Shown here: piece after piece, positions 15,543 to 24,395 of the stretch
How positions within the stretch are numbered: the first letter of the stretch is position 1
Layout: each line of letters starts with the position of its first letter
Assembly (NCBI GenBank): GCA_937924555.1
Contig: CALDSN010000015.1
Coordinates: forward strand, 1-29,823
DNA from: an uncultured bacterium
GTDB lineage: Bacteria; Cloacimonadota; Cloacimonadia; Cloacimonadales; Cloacimonadaceae
Reading direction: 5' to 3'
Length of the DNA: 29,823 nucleotides
Made by a program: the position numbers and the translations under genes
The notes under the pieces: generated by a model
What the model was told of the DNA's origin: nothing
What the model saw: the letters and a program-made list of their open reading frames with translations, nothing else
The model's database searches: none

Positions 15543-18263
15543 TTATTTTACCATTACGAAGCGATATGGCTTCGCATTGCTTCCCTTTAGCTTAAAGTAA
15601 TATACACCGCTGGAAAGGCTACTATCCGGCAAAAAGCTGATTTCATTCGCACCGCTGTTAAGAGTCCCCAGGATTTGTTCCTGCACTTTCTGTCCCTTTA
15701 GGTTATATACTTGCAGCATCGCTCCGCTAAGCACTTTGTCACTATTTAGCAAAATCGAGGCACAATGCTTAACAGGATTGGGGTAGCAAGAGCTTATCTG
15801 TGTAACACCTGGAGCATTGTAGGAATCTACTACTCCCACAGGATTACTCTTGATGCTGATGTACCTGTTCATGTTTGGCAGCATGTTAACCCGCACATAG
15901 CACACATTGTATGTCCCGCTACGGTCAACCTGCTCTAGGATGCCACCGCTTACCAAATAGTCTGTATTACCCGATGGCATGTTAAACTTGATCAGTGCAT
16001 TATCGAAGCCAATGCCCTGACCATTGTGCACCACCGCCATAACACTGTCTGCCACGGCATAATTGGAAGGGTAGTAATCCACACTGATAGTTGCCCCGCT
16101 TGCTCCAGCATATACCGTGTTGAGCGGGGTAAACTGATCATTATTCACCTTCACTACCCGATAGGCACGGTTGCCATCGCAGGTACTACTGGTGGCTAAA
16201 TTATAGGGTTGGGTTGTGATAGAGCCAGAGTTGTAATGGATATGCCCCCACAATGCCAAATCTATCCCCGAACTCTCCAAATCCAGCTCTTCCTGAAAGT
16301 CATAGTGGTGAAACAGGACTTTGTTTTGAGTGGGAAACATATTAACGGTATCGTTAAGCCAAGCCATTTGCTGGTCTGTAAAACTCTCTGCCCCGTAGAT
16401 ATTGGGACGCCAGTTATCGTAGTTATCATAGCTTTCCAAGCCAATAAACAAAGTATTGCCATAGGTGAAATAGTAATCCTGAGTATGATAGGGCCAGTTC
16501 TCATCCGTATTGTCCAGCCAACTCCAGCCGAAGTAACGCCACCAAGCTCGCCGTGAGCTTCCTGCCACAGGAGGGGTGCTGTTCCAACCACCAATATCAT
16601 GATTACCTACTGTGAGATATACGGGAACCTCCATTTCCGCGAGCACTTTTTGTGCCCAGCCAAACACATATAACCCACCAAAACCCTCAAGTTCGCCTTC
16701 GTTCACCAGATCCCCGGTTAGCAGCACAAACTCCGGTCGGATGATGTTTATATCATCCATCACTGCTCTAAAATCCACTACTGCCAACGAATCCGTGTCA
16801 TAGCCTGCATCTGGGTAGAATATTCGCGTTGGCATATGAACATCAGTGATATGCACGAAATAATAGCTGCTCTTTCTGGTTGGCAACACTTGAACCGCAT
16901 TCCAGCTTATATCATGAATCCCACCTGAGGCATTCACTTCCAAATCATATAACTCGTACACATTCACTTGAGGGATGCTAACCACCAGTTCCCATCTATT
17001 GGGATTGGTGAGCCAATTAGCACTGATAAGAGGCAAACTAACGCGTTTGTTTCCATGCAATAGCCACGCATTGAATCCCGTGGTGTTCTGCGGTGCAATA
17101 CAGGTGATGTTCATGCTTTCCCCGGGAATTTGTATGGCAGGTACATTCATCAATGGTCTTTGGATTACCGTAATATAATCTCCCGGGCTATTGTAATTGG
17201 AATTTATGGTGACGCTACCATTCTGCAGGCTACTCACCTCGTCATCCCCAAAAAAGGCATTGGAGATTGCCAGCACGGAACTCCCTGTGTTCAGTGCTGT
17301 GAAATTGAGCTTCAACAACAACCCCTCACCACTCAGCACATTGTTACCGTTAAAGCTTACCACCAAGGAAGCTACACCGGGAACAACATTCAGGGTTCCC
17401 CCTTGAGACATCGTAGCTGCGGTATCGCTTGCCTGAAACACCAGTTTTGTGGGATCGAAACTGAGGGTGAAATGGTAATCCTGATAGGCACCATCTGGGT
17501 CAATACCATAGACGTTTATTGGTACACTAAGCACATCCTGCAAAGAAGCGGTTACATTGCCCACATTCAGGCTGAGGCTTGTGATTCCCTCATGCATATC
17601 CGTCATATCTCGCGGTTGTAAACCATAAGTTGAATAAGCATAGTCCACTATACCAATTATCTCGTTGTAGCTATTTCCTATGCTTATCCCATCCCAAGTG
17701 TGACCAAAGGGGAAAAACTGATTATCTACCTGACAATTTCCGCTACCATCATTCACATTGAACTCTTGATAAGTGCTTGGAGTGGAGACAACATTGGCAT
17801 TCTGTACCTTCACCAACACACTCTCCCACTGCTCACCTGTTGCAACAGAACCTAGTGTAACTGTACTGATTAGAGCAGGCGCAGGCAGAGGATTGCTAAC
17901 GCTCATCACTTGGTAAGCAGAAATACTTGTTAGTTCTGTGAAGCCATAATACTCGGAGACGGTACCTGTAATATCCACTATGTCACCAACTGCGGGCGAA
18001 TAAGTTTGATTATATACAAATATCCCGCTCCATGCCCCTCCGCTTGGGTCCGAAAGGAAAAAGCCAAAGTTTGTGGAGCTTGAGCCACTGAAGAAATTGG
18101 TGCCTGTAACCACTGCCTGTACTCGCACAACTTCCCCCTGATAAGGAGACACTCCATCACCGGATGTGCTATATTGAATATCATAACAGGTTAATAGCGG
18201 TTGAGCAGATAGAGATAGGATGATACCGAGGCAAAACATCAACATTAACAGATGCAGTTTCAT
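15543..18263 (-). CDS. Secreted OB/cohesin/calcineurin-like phosphoesterase with sorting tail
   Basis: A 906-aa exported protein with signal peptide 1-20 (cut after LSA). An OB-fold-type segment similar to those in extracellular nucleases such as ExeM spans about 22-235. A cohesin-like beta-sandwich follows (about 240-360, ending in the typical NGSVTIN). The metallophosphoesterase domain (about 465-720) has the full set of metal and catalytic motifs: DVH (Asp474, His476), GD (Asp518), GNHD (553-556), HH (652-653) and GHIH (His674, His676). A C-terminal FlgD-like tail (about 830-906, SCYPNP and SGVYYFKL) marks it for cell-surface delivery. Hydrolysis of extracellular phosphodiesters or phosphomonoesters is expected; the substrate is unknown. 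The start at 18263 is chosen over 18284 because GAGGAG lies 7 nt before it and the signal peptide follows. Confidence 0.9.
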   Translation of the reverse strand: MKLHLLMLMFCLGIILSLSAQPLLTCYDIQYSTSGDGVSPYQGEVVRVQAVVTGTNFFSGSSSTNFGFFLSDPSGGAWSGIFVYNQTYSPAVGDIVDITGTVSEYYGFTELTSISAYQVMSVSNPLPAPALISTVTLGSVATGEQWESVLVKVQNANVVSTPSTYQEFNVNDGSGNCQVDNQFFPFGHTWDGISIGNSYNEIIGIVDYAYSTYGLQPRDMTDMHEGITSLSLNVGNVTASLQDVLSVPINVYGIDPDGAYQDYHFTLSFDPTKLVFQASDTAATMSQGGTLNVVPGVASLVVSFNGNNVLSGEGLLLKLNFTALNTGSSVLAISNAFFGDDEVSSLQNGSVTINSNYNSPGDYITVIQRPLMNVPAIQIPGESMNITCIAPQNTTGFNAWLLHGNKRVSLPLISANWLTNPNRWELVVSIPQVNVYELYDLEVNASGGIHDISWNAVQVLPTRKSSYYFVHITDVHMPTRIFYPDAGYDTDSLAVVDFRAVMDDINIIRPEFVLLTGDLVNEGELEGFGGLYVFGWAQKVLAEMEVPVYLTVGNHDIGGWNSTPPVAGSSRRAWWRYFGWSWLDNTDENWPYHTQDYYFTYGNTLFIGLESYDNYDNWRPNIYGAESFTDQQMAWLNDTVNMFPTQNKVLFHHYDFQEELDLESSGIDLALWGHIHYNSGSITTQPYNLATSSTCDGNRAYRVVKVNNDQFTPLNTVYAGASGATISVDYYPSNYAVADSVMAVVHNGQGIGFDNALIKFNMPSGNTDYLVSGGILEQVDRSGTYNVCYVRVNMLPNMNRYISIKSNPVGVVDSYNAPGVTQISSCYPNPVKHCASILLNSDKVLSGAMLQVYNLKGQKVQEQILGTLNSGANEISFLPDSSLSSGVYYFKLKGSNAKPYRFVMVK

Positions 18264-18270
18264 TTCTTCA

Positions 18271-18276
18271 CTCCTC
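18271..18276 (-). promoter_or_regulatory. Ribosome-binding site fixing the start of the secreted phosphoesterase
   Basis: GAGGAG on the minus strand lies 7 nt before the ATG at 18263 and supports that start rather than the in-frame codon at 18284. Confidence 0.8.
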
Positions 18277-18396
18277 GCCGCCACAGCAGCAAAGTAAACA
18301 CTAATGTTAGATTCCCACTAACCAGCCAAACAACCTATCCTTAATAACTTACCTGAAGTGGCTGTTGCTGTCCTTGGAAATGCAGGATCAGAATAG

Positions 18397-19230
18397 TTAC
18401 ATCTGATCAATAATCGACTTCACTATGTTGGCGGGAATGGCAAATCCGATACCGATGTTACCTCCATTTTCAGAGAAGATAAAGGTATTTATGCCGATCA
18501 CTTCACCATTAATATTCACCAGAGGACCGCCACTGTTTCCTGGGTTGACTGCAGCATCTGTTTGGATCATGCTTCTATACACATGCTTATCTGCACGTGG
18601 GGCAAAAGAACGATTTATGGCAGAGATAACTCCAACAGACACACTGGGTTTTGAATCGTTCATCAAGAAACCATAAGGATTACCCAAAGCGATGGACCAC
18701 TCCCCAATAATCAGGTTTTTCGAATCGCCCAGCTTGGCGTAGGGGAGTTTGTGTCCGGTGATTTTCAACTTGGCTATGTCATGTATTTGATCAATCCCGA
18801 TAATCCCTGCATCAAACTCACGTTTATCAGGAAGCACCACCTTAATCTGGGTAGCACCGCTCACCACGTGGGCATTGGTGATGATATAGCCTTCAGGATC
18901 ATAGATAACACCGCTTCCAATGGATTGCACTTGGCGTTGCATCAACTGATCCCCAAAGAAATCGAAAAAACCAAACCCAAAAGGACTGCGAGTTCGCACC
19001 AATTCGGTTTTCATCACATTAACGCTCACCACGGCAGGTTCAACCATTCGCACGGCTTTAGTTATAGCATTTTCCCGCGTAGCAATGTCGTTCTTGGTTG
19101 GGGAATCAGTTTTATCCTTAAACATTCCCTGGATATCGGTTGGTTTATCGTTAAAATGGTTTATCAAGGCTAAAGTGATTCCGGCATTGAGCAGCACGAT
19201 TAGGATAATACCAAAACAACCTATTTTCAA
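18397..19230 (-). CDS. htrA: Membrane-anchored HtrA/DegS-like serine protease without PDZ domain
   Basis: A 277-aa periplasmic trypsin-fold protease held by an N-terminal membrane anchor (about 4-24). The catalytic triad is intact: His121 (TNAHVV), Asp151 (HDIAKL) and Ser233 (GNSGGPL). HtrA relatives normally carry one or two PDZ domains after this, but the chain stops (IIDQM) right after the protease domain. The 133 nt that follow encode no PDZ in any frame of this strand, so it is a true short form and not a frameshift. A role in envelope protein quality control fits the chaperone genes upstream in the operon. The start is TTG, supported by the strong GAGGTGA site and by the anchor beginning there. 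It begins 11 nt after the DUF116 stop. Confidence 0.9.
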   Translation of the reverse strand: MKIGCFGIILIVLLNAGITLALINHFNDKPTDIQGMFKDKTDSPTKNDIATRENAITKAVRMVEPAVVSVNVMKTELVRTRSPFGFGFFDFFGDQLMQRQVQSIGSGVIYDPEGYIITNAHVVSGATQIKVVLPDKREFDAGIIGIDQIHDIAKLKITGHKLPYAKLGDSKNLIIGEWSIALGNPYGFLMNDSKPSVSVGVISAINRSFAPRADKHVYRSMIQTDAAVNPGNSGGPLVNINGEVIGINTFIFSENGGNIGIGFAIPANIVKSIIDQM

Positions 19231-19234
19231 GATA

Positions 19235-19241
19235 TCACCTC
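19235..19241 (-). promoter_or_regulatory. Ribosome-binding site supporting the TTG start of htrA
   Basis: GAGGTGA on the minus strand directly follows the DUF116 stop codon and lies 4 nt before TTG at 19230. No nearby ATG would keep the membrane anchor. Confidence 0.8.
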
Positions 19242-19991
19242 TTATGCAAACTTCTTTATGGCAAATTCGATAGCAGAGGTGCTGACTGTTGTCTCAAAGC
19301 AAGGACCCTTGGGACGTTCATTCAAAACAGCATAAACAGGAAAACGCCAGCTATCACGAACCCCATCGGTGAGATCACGATGACAGGCAACAGCAATAAT
19401 TACATCCGGTTTACTATCTTGAATGAGTTTTCGGGCAAGTGAACCACCAGTGGCTACTGCTGCACGCACTCCATGTTTGTTCATAATGCCTTTAACTTTG
19501 GCTATATCGCAAGCACCGCATTCTGCACACTCAATTATATCATTGGTGATGCGTATCTTACAATCAGATTTCTGTAAGCAATGGGGCAGTAACAGGAGGA
19601 TGTTTTTACTGTGGATTCCATTGAAGTTACTTAGTACAATCTCATTGTTAAAGTTCAGGAATGACTCCTGCATCAAGCTCTTCTTCTGTAAGAAAAGTCT
19701 GCCCAGCCACTTGGCAAAATAATAATAGATATTCACCAGCATCCAAGTCGTGTAAACTCGCAATCCATTCGGCTTAATTTTCTGATGAGTACTCATTAGT
19801 GTAAGAATCCAAGTACTAACCAACACAGTCAGCAAGATGAATAAGATTGTGAACAACACAGTTTCCATCAGGGATAATCCAAGGCTGTGGTAACTTACCA
19901 ACGCTAAAGAGAAGTATACTATGCTGAGAATAATCAGCGATATGCTTACAAACATGGGGAATTTAATCACGGCAAGATAGTGTTCTTTCAT
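19242..19991 (-). CDS. DUF116 membrane protein
   Basis: A 249-aa protein of the DUF116 family, with no established function. Two transmembrane helices (about 11-34 and 42-64) precede a cytoplasmic domain. That domain starts with LLLPHCLQ and has clustered cysteines (138, 144, 155, 158, 161, including CAECGAC), then VATGGSLARK, VACHRDL and NERPKGPC. The cysteine pattern suggests a metal or Fe-S site, which is inference. The ATG at 19991 is chosen because it lies 4 nt after the fmt stop; a longer reading to 20054 would sit inside fmt. Its position between fmt and htrA suggests a link to translation initiation or membrane protein handling. Confidence 0.85.
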   Translation of the reverse strand: MKEHYLAVIKFPMFVSISLIILSIVYFSLALVSYHSLGLSLMETVLFTILFILLTVLVSTWILTLMSTHQKIKPNGLRVYTTWMLVNIYYYFAKWLGRLFLQKKSLMQESFLNFNNEIVLSNFNGIHSKNILLLLPHCLQKSDCKIRITNDIIECAECGACDIAKVKGIMNKHGVRAAVATGGSLARKLIQDSKPDVIIAVACHRDLTDGVRDSWRFPVYAVLNERPKGPCFETTVSTSAIEFAIKKFA

Positions 19992-19995
19992 AATA

Positions 19996-20934
19996 TCACA
20001 TCCATAGCTTTTCACCGGCACTGAGCCGCGCACCATTGGCAAACGCTGCAGCATCCATCAGCTTCTTACCTTCAGCTTGCACTTCTTTTATAAGTAGCTG
20101 TTGATCAGTGCAATTAACGGTAAAACCGGTGTTCTTGATGATTTTAGATATAGTCCCGCAAAGCCCATCTGGTGCATAATCAGTTAGCTCTGCTTTTAGA
20201 ATCTTAAGTTTGTTGGTGCGGAAATAGCACCATGCCCCTGGGCTGTAGGAAAAGGCGCGGATCTTGTTTTGCACAGTCGATGCAGATTGTTGCCAATTAA
20301 GCATGCATAGCGAGTTGTCTATCTTAGGACACCAACTTGCCTGTTCATGTTTTTGGGGCGACTCTGGAGGATAGGCAATGGTTAAGGATTTCATAAAATC
20401 TAAGAGCATTTCTGCTGCTTGCTCGGCAAGACGATCATGCAGACTGCTGTAATTTTCGTTGGGTAGAATTGCTAAGCTTTGTTGATGTAATATAGGTCCT
20501 GCATCCAATGCAGCTACGAGACGATACATGCTTGTTCCTGTGATATCTTCTCCGTGAAGCAAAGCAGATTGTATGGGGCTCGCACCACGGTACAAGGGCA
20601 ACAACGAGGGATGAAGATTGATGGATTTAAACTCAGCAAGAAAGCGTAGTTCCTTACCTATGATCCCGCCATATGCAGCAGTAACAAGTATCTGAGGTTG
20701 AGCAGAAGCTATCTTGTTAATAGAATAGGGGGTGTTGATATTCTCTGGAGTAAAAACAGACAGCCCATGCTCCTGGGCATAGTTAGAGATGGGAGTGGGC
20801 ACAGTTTTCAGGTTTCGCCCCGCTGGTTTATCTGGCTGACTAACTACCAATTGAGGTTGCATTCCATGTTTACATAGCGTTTCCAGGGCAGGTAATCCAT
20901 AGGCAGAAGAGCCGATAAACACACTTCTAATCAT
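19996..20934 (-). CDS. fmt: Methionyl-tRNA formyltransferase
   Basis: A 312-aa enzyme that transfers a formyl group from 10-formyltetrahydrofolate to initiator Met-tRNA in the cytoplasm. The formyltransferase domain contains NLHPSLLPLYRGASPI, whose Asn and His are catalytic, and LDAGPIL with the catalytic Asp. A C-terminal OB-like tRNA-binding domain follows (about residues 205-312). The ATG at 20934 overlaps the end of def by 8 nt and opens directly on the Rossmann strand (MIRSVFIGSSAYG); the upstream in-frame codon at 20964 would lie deep in def. Its partner peptide deformylase removes the same formyl group later. Confidence 0.96.
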   Translation of the reverse strand: MIRSVFIGSSAYGLPALETLCKHGMQPQLVVSQPDKPAGRNLKTVPTPISNYAQEHGLSVFTPENINTPYSINKIASAQPQILVTAAYGGIIGKELRFLAEFKSINLHPSLLPLYRGASPIQSALLHGEDITGTSMYRLVAALDAGPILHQQSLAILPNENYSSLHDRLAEQAAEMLLDFMKSLTIAYPPESPQKHEQASWCPKIDNSLCMLNWQQSASTVQNKIRAFSYSPGAWCYFRTNKLKILKAELTDYAPDGLCGTISKIIKNTGFTVNCTDQQLLIKEVQAEGKKLMDAAAFANGARLSAGEKLWM

Positions 20935-21484
20935 CAGGTAACCCTTCCATAATATTGCTGCCATTCACTGCTTTTGCCGCAAGTTCATTTAGCTTCCGCT
21001 TGAGCTTAAGCTTGCTGAGAGTGCCAATTTTGTCTGTGAACACAATACCTTCCAGATGATCATACTCATGTTGGATAACTACTGCCTCAAAGCCTTCAGC
21101 ACTCGCTTGGATCCGTTCCCCCTCAGGTGTAGTATATGAGTAGTCGATCCGGGCAGCGCGATGCACATTAGCATAGATACCGGGAAGACTGATGCATCCT
21201 TCCTCTCCCTCTATCTCACCTTGTTTGCTTTCAATGACTGGATTGATCATTACGATGGGATTTGGTTTACCATCATCTCGTGCCCAGTAGGGATCCACAA
21301 CAAAAACTCGGAAAACTGAGCCAACTTGATTAGCAGCCAAACCAACACCATCACGCTGGTACATAGTGTAAGTGAGGTCAGGAATCAGCTCTTGCAGGGC
21401 AGGATCTTGGTAATCACATTCTTCCAGCTTGCGCTTAAGAATCTCATCACCATATAGTCTTATCGGTAAAAGCTTTGGCTTCAT
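20927..21484 (-). CDS. def: Peptide deformylase
   Basis: A 185-aa cytoplasmic metalloenzyme that removes N-formyl from new proteins. All three family motifs are present: GVGLAANQ (46-53), EGCISLP with metal ligand Cys97, and HEYDH with ligands His139 and His143 and catalytic Glu140. Length is normal for type 1 enzymes. Its start overlaps the yajC stop by 4 nt (ATGA), and its end overlaps the fmt start by 8 nt. Confidence 0.97.
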   Translation of the reverse strand: MKPKLLPIRLYGDEILKRKLEECDYQDPALQELIPDLTYTMYQRDGVGLAANQVGSVFRVFVVDPYWARDDGKPNPIVMINPVIESKQGEIEGEEGCISLPGIYANVHRAARIDYSYTTPEGERIQASAEGFEAVVIQHEYDHLEGIVFTDKIGTLSKLKLKRKLNELAAKAVNGSNIMEGLPDD

Positions 21485-21825
21485 TTTACAGTAGCATTCT
21501 CCGTAACATTCAAGATACTTACAATGGCACTCTTTTGAAACTCTACTCGCACTTTGTTAGTGTCGTCAATTTCTAAAACCACGATACCCTTATCCGGTTT
21601 AAGCGAAACCACTCTGCCGTAAATTCCGGAAGAAGTGACTACTTTATCGTTCACTTGTAAAGAATCTAGCATCTTTTGCAGTTCTTTGGCACGCTTCTGT
21701 TGTGGGCGAATCATAAGAAAATACAGAATGGCAAACATGGCAAGCATGAAAATCATCGTACTTCCCCCAAAACCTCCCTGGGCTTGTCCTGCTGGAGCTG
21801 CGGCTTGTAACAAAATATATTGCAT
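21481..21825 (-). CDS. yajC: Sec translocon accessory protein YajC
   Basis: A 114-aa single-pass inner-membrane protein associated with SecDF of the Sec translocase. A short Ala/Gly/Gln-rich N-terminus precedes one helix (about 23-40) followed by the diagnostic MIRPQQKR. A KOW-like basic segment then contains VVTSSGIYGRV, typical of YajC. AGGAG precedes the ATG. secD and secF are not next to it in this window; pgpA lies 8 nt before and def overlaps after. Confidence 0.95.
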   Translation of the reverse strand: MQYILLQAAAPAGQAQGGFGGSTMIFMLAMFAILYFLMIRPQQKRAKELQKMLDSLQVNDKVVTSSGIYGRVVSLKPDKGIVVLEIDDTNKVRVEFQKSAIVSILNVTENATVK

Positions 21826-21833
21826 TTGGTCTC

Positions 21834-22322
21834 CTATAATCCAAAGAATCTTGGATATATTCTAATTATTATCTGGGTCAATAAGTTAGCGTAGATGCCT
21901 GCCAAAAGATCGTCCGTCACCACACCCCATCCTCCGGGAAGCTTCTGGGAACGCGAAACCGGGAAAGGTTTGGCTATGTCGAACACTCTAAAGAACAAAA
22001 AAGCGTATACGCCGATTAATGCCATCTTGGGTAAAAACATCACAGCGATAAAATAACCGCATACTTCATCAATCACAATACTTCCGGCATCATGCCCCAA
22101 TTTTAGCTCTGCCTTGCCGGAAACAAATACGGCAAATAAACTGAAAAGCAGTAATGCAGGAATACTGAAGTATAATCCGGGGATTATAAAAAGAGATGAA
22201 GGCAACATAAGGTAAACACCGAAAGCTGCCAAAGAACCCCAGGTTCCTGGCATTTTGGGCAGGTAACCAACCCCAAGGAAAGTGGCAAGAAAACTATATA
22301 TATCTGGTTTTTGTTTATTCAT
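21834..22322 (-). CDS. pgpA: Phosphatidylglycerophosphatase A
   Basis: A 162-aa inner-membrane enzyme that dephosphorylates phosphatidylglycerol phosphate to phosphatidylglycerol. Family motifs are GVGYLPKMPGTWGS near the N-terminus, HDAGSIVIDEVCGY, FRVFDIAKPFP and GWGVVTDDLLAGIYAN, with several hydrophobic helices between. The ATG at 22322 overlaps the stop of the SurA-like gene by one base (TAATG), so an upstream in-frame codon at 22370 is rejected. Confidence 0.93.
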   Translation of the reverse strand: MNKQKPDIYSFLATFLGVGYLPKMPGTWGSLAAFGVYLMLPSSLFIIPGLYFSIPALLLFSLFAVFVSGKAELKLGHDAGSIVIDEVCGYFIAVMFLPKMALIGVYAFLFFRVFDIAKPFPVSRSQKLPGGWGVVTDDLLAGIYANLLTQIIIRIYPRFFGL

Positions 22323-23578
22323 TAGAGCAATATCTGCACATAGGACTCGCGTTTTAGATCGCTCATCCACTTTCCGTATGCTTCCATCTGTTTCTTCTGG
22401 AACAAGTATTGTTCCACCTGCTCTTTTACTTCTTCATAACTGAATACCCGCGGAGGAAGCTCCTCCAAGCGAATAAACAGGTACAATAAACCTTCATTTT
22501 CCATCACGGGAGATATCTGCCCCACAGGAACCTGCATGATATTAACGGCAAATAACTCCGGTAGTTCAGACTCAGCAAACTCACCAATCACTCCACCATC
22601 ATTTTTGGTTTCGGGATCCATAGAGTATGCAGAAGCCAAAGACGCAAAGCTTTCACCAGCTATAAAACGTTCTCTGATGCTCTCCATCAGGTTACGCTCT
22701 GCCAAGGAATCGGCACCTGTTGCAGAAACCATCTTCAGGATATGTCTGGCGCGAATCTCATCACCTTTCTTTTCTTCCAATTTAATGATATGATAACCAA
22801 ATTGGGTTTTTACCACACCACTAATCTCACCTTCGTTTAAAGCAAATGCAGCATCCTCAAATGGCTTAACCATCATCCCCCGTTTAAAGAAGCCCAGATC
22901 TCCGCCAACTTCTTTGCTGGGGCAATCACTCTCAGCCGCAGCAAGAGTAGCAAAATCCTCTCCAGCTTTTAAACGAGCCAGTAAACTTTGTATTTCTACC
23001 TGTTTTTGAGCATCAACTTGAGCTCCGGCATTGACCTCACGCATGATCATCCCCAGCTTCCAAGACACCGGTTTCACCGCCAATGTGTCTTTGGTGGCAT
23101 TGTAAAAAGCGAGTTTCTCTTTATCGTTAATCTTTACCTTGGATGAAATGTATTTGCTCACCAACTGGTCAGTCAGAGCACTTTCTGTAAGCATATCGAC
23201 GTAATATTTCAGTAAGTCTGATTCTGTTAATTTGCTCTTCTTCAAATCGGTGATAAAAGCCTGTTCATTGGGATAACGCGATTTAATCTGCTTAAGATAT
23301 CTCTCAGCATTACTTTTGATTCTAGCATCATCTGTCTTGATATTCAGGTCTTTGGCTTTTTGAATCATCAGCTTCTGCTCAATCATCTCCACCAACACAG
23401 CTCGCGGATCTGTATCAGGTTTAAGCACCTTGGCACTTTGCATCTGTGCAAGCTGTTTTTGCAGGTCTGAAAGCAGGATTATATCCGTACCCACTTTGGC
23501 AACTATTCTATCCACCACCTCTGCCCTTGCTGCAATCACCGCAAACAACAGCAGAAGAACTATCAAAGCTTTCTTCAT
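22322..23578 (-). CDS. SurA-like periplasmic peptidyl-prolyl isomerase/chaperone
   Basis: A 418-aa exported protein with signal peptide 1-19 (cut before EVVDRIVAKVG). A SurA-type helical N-terminal domain is followed by two parvulin (PpiC) domains (about 170-270 and 276-376), the layout of SurA. The first parvulin domain has the characteristic GGDLGFFKRGMMVKPFE and GYHIIKLEE; the second has RARHIL and NDGGVIGEF. It should assist folding of outer-membrane or secreted proteins in the periplasm. An AGAAGGA-like site precedes the ATG, and it lies 13 nt after the PpiC lipoprotein gene. The surface proteins encoded in this window are plausible clients. Confidence 0.92.
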   Translation of the reverse strand: MKKALIVLLLLFAVIAARAEVVDRIVAKVGTDIILLSDLQKQLAQMQSAKVLKPDTDPRAVLVEMIEQKLMIQKAKDLNIKTDDARIKSNAERYLKQIKSRYPNEQAFITDLKKSKLTESDLLKYYVDMLTESALTDQLVSKYISSKVKINDKEKLAFYNATKDTLAVKPVSWKLGMIMREVNAGAQVDAQKQVEIQSLLARLKAGEDFATLAAAESDCPSKEVGGDLGFFKRGMMVKPFEDAAFALNEGEISGVVKTQFGYHIIKLEEKKGDEIRARHILKMVSATGADSLAERNLMESIRERFIAGESFASLASAYSMDPETKNDGGVIGEFAESELPELFAVNIMQVPVGQISPVMENEGLLYLFIRLEELPPRVFSYEEVKEQVEQYLFQKKQMEAYGKWMSDLKRESYVQILL

Positions 23579-23591
23579 GCGTTAATCCTTC

Positions 23592-24395
23592 TTAGTAATA
23601 ATATATCTTATCCATGCGGGATTTCACCTCTTTCAGCAAGTCTTGATAAACTTGATCTTGCTTTTCCAGGATAATCTTACGCTTTATATCAGCGCGGTAA
23701 TCCTCAAAATTGGCTTCCTGAGAACTATCCCGTTTTTCTGCTATGCGAAAAACGAACCATTGTTGGTTGCTACTTACAATTCCCAATCCACTTTCCGGGA
23801 TATTCCTGGCAGCTAACCAAAAAGTACTGTCCGCTCCGGCTGAAGACACAAATCCCATCATCCCATTCTTACTTTTGAGCTCTTCCGTGGAATACCTTTG
23901 CACCGCTTCCGTGAAGTTCATACCTTGGCTTATCTGTCCAAGTACTTTTTCTGCACTTATTTTATCTGCTAAGGCTATACGCTGGATGCTATATACTTCT
24001 GCGGTCTTCTGAAATTCACCCTGGTGGATACGGAAATAGTTAAATAACTGATCCTCACTTACTTGAACTTCGGCTAGCCTCTTAGCAATCATAGCATTAG
24101 CTTTTACTTTCTTGGCAGCATATTGAATTCGTTGCTTAACTGCATTGTCTTTACTTACATCATGTTCATCGGCATAATGAGCCAAAACAGTTAAGTTCAC
24201 CCAATCTTCGATATACTTCTTACGTTGATCTGCTGATAGAGCATCCCATTCACTTACTCCGAAGCTTGCTTTAAAGTCTTCCAGATATAGCACTTCATCG
24301 CCAACCTGAGCCAATGCTATGCCCTTTTCTTCCTTCTTGTGGCATGAACTTAGACATAGAATAGCCAGAATAAGTAATGCTAATTTATATCTCAT
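23592..24395 (-). CDS. PpiC/PrsA-type lipoprotein chaperone
   Basis: A 267-aa lipoprotein. The lipobox LSSC places the acylated cysteine at residue 18. A helical N-terminal part (LEDFKASFG..., SurA_N/PrsA-like) precedes a parvulin-like domain (about 130-230) with MMGFVSSAG and an IRRIALADK-like strand. It is probably an extracytoplasmic folding helper that works with the downstream SurA-like protein. The start overlaps the stop of the preceding lipoprotein gene by 4 nt (ATGA). The parvulin domain is divergent, so isomerase activity is uncertain. Confidence 0.85.
   Translation of the reverse strand: MRYKLALLILAILCLSSCHKKEEKGIALAQVGDEVLYLEDFKASFGVSEWDALSADQRKKYIEDWVNLTVLAHYADEHDVSKDNAVKQRIQYAAKKVKANAMIAKRLAEVQVSEDQLFNYFRIHQGEFQKTAEVYSIQRIALADKISAEKVLGQISQGMNFTEAVQRYSTEELKSKNGMMGFVSSAGADSTFWLAARNIPESGLGIVSSNQQWFVFRIAEKRDSSQEANFEDYRADIKRKIILEKQDQVYQDLLKEVKSRMDKIYYY

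Noticed and set aside
16209..17621. Plus-strand open frames within the secreted phosphoesterase region
   Set aside because: They are antisense to a gene with complete catalytic motifs and show no domain of their own.
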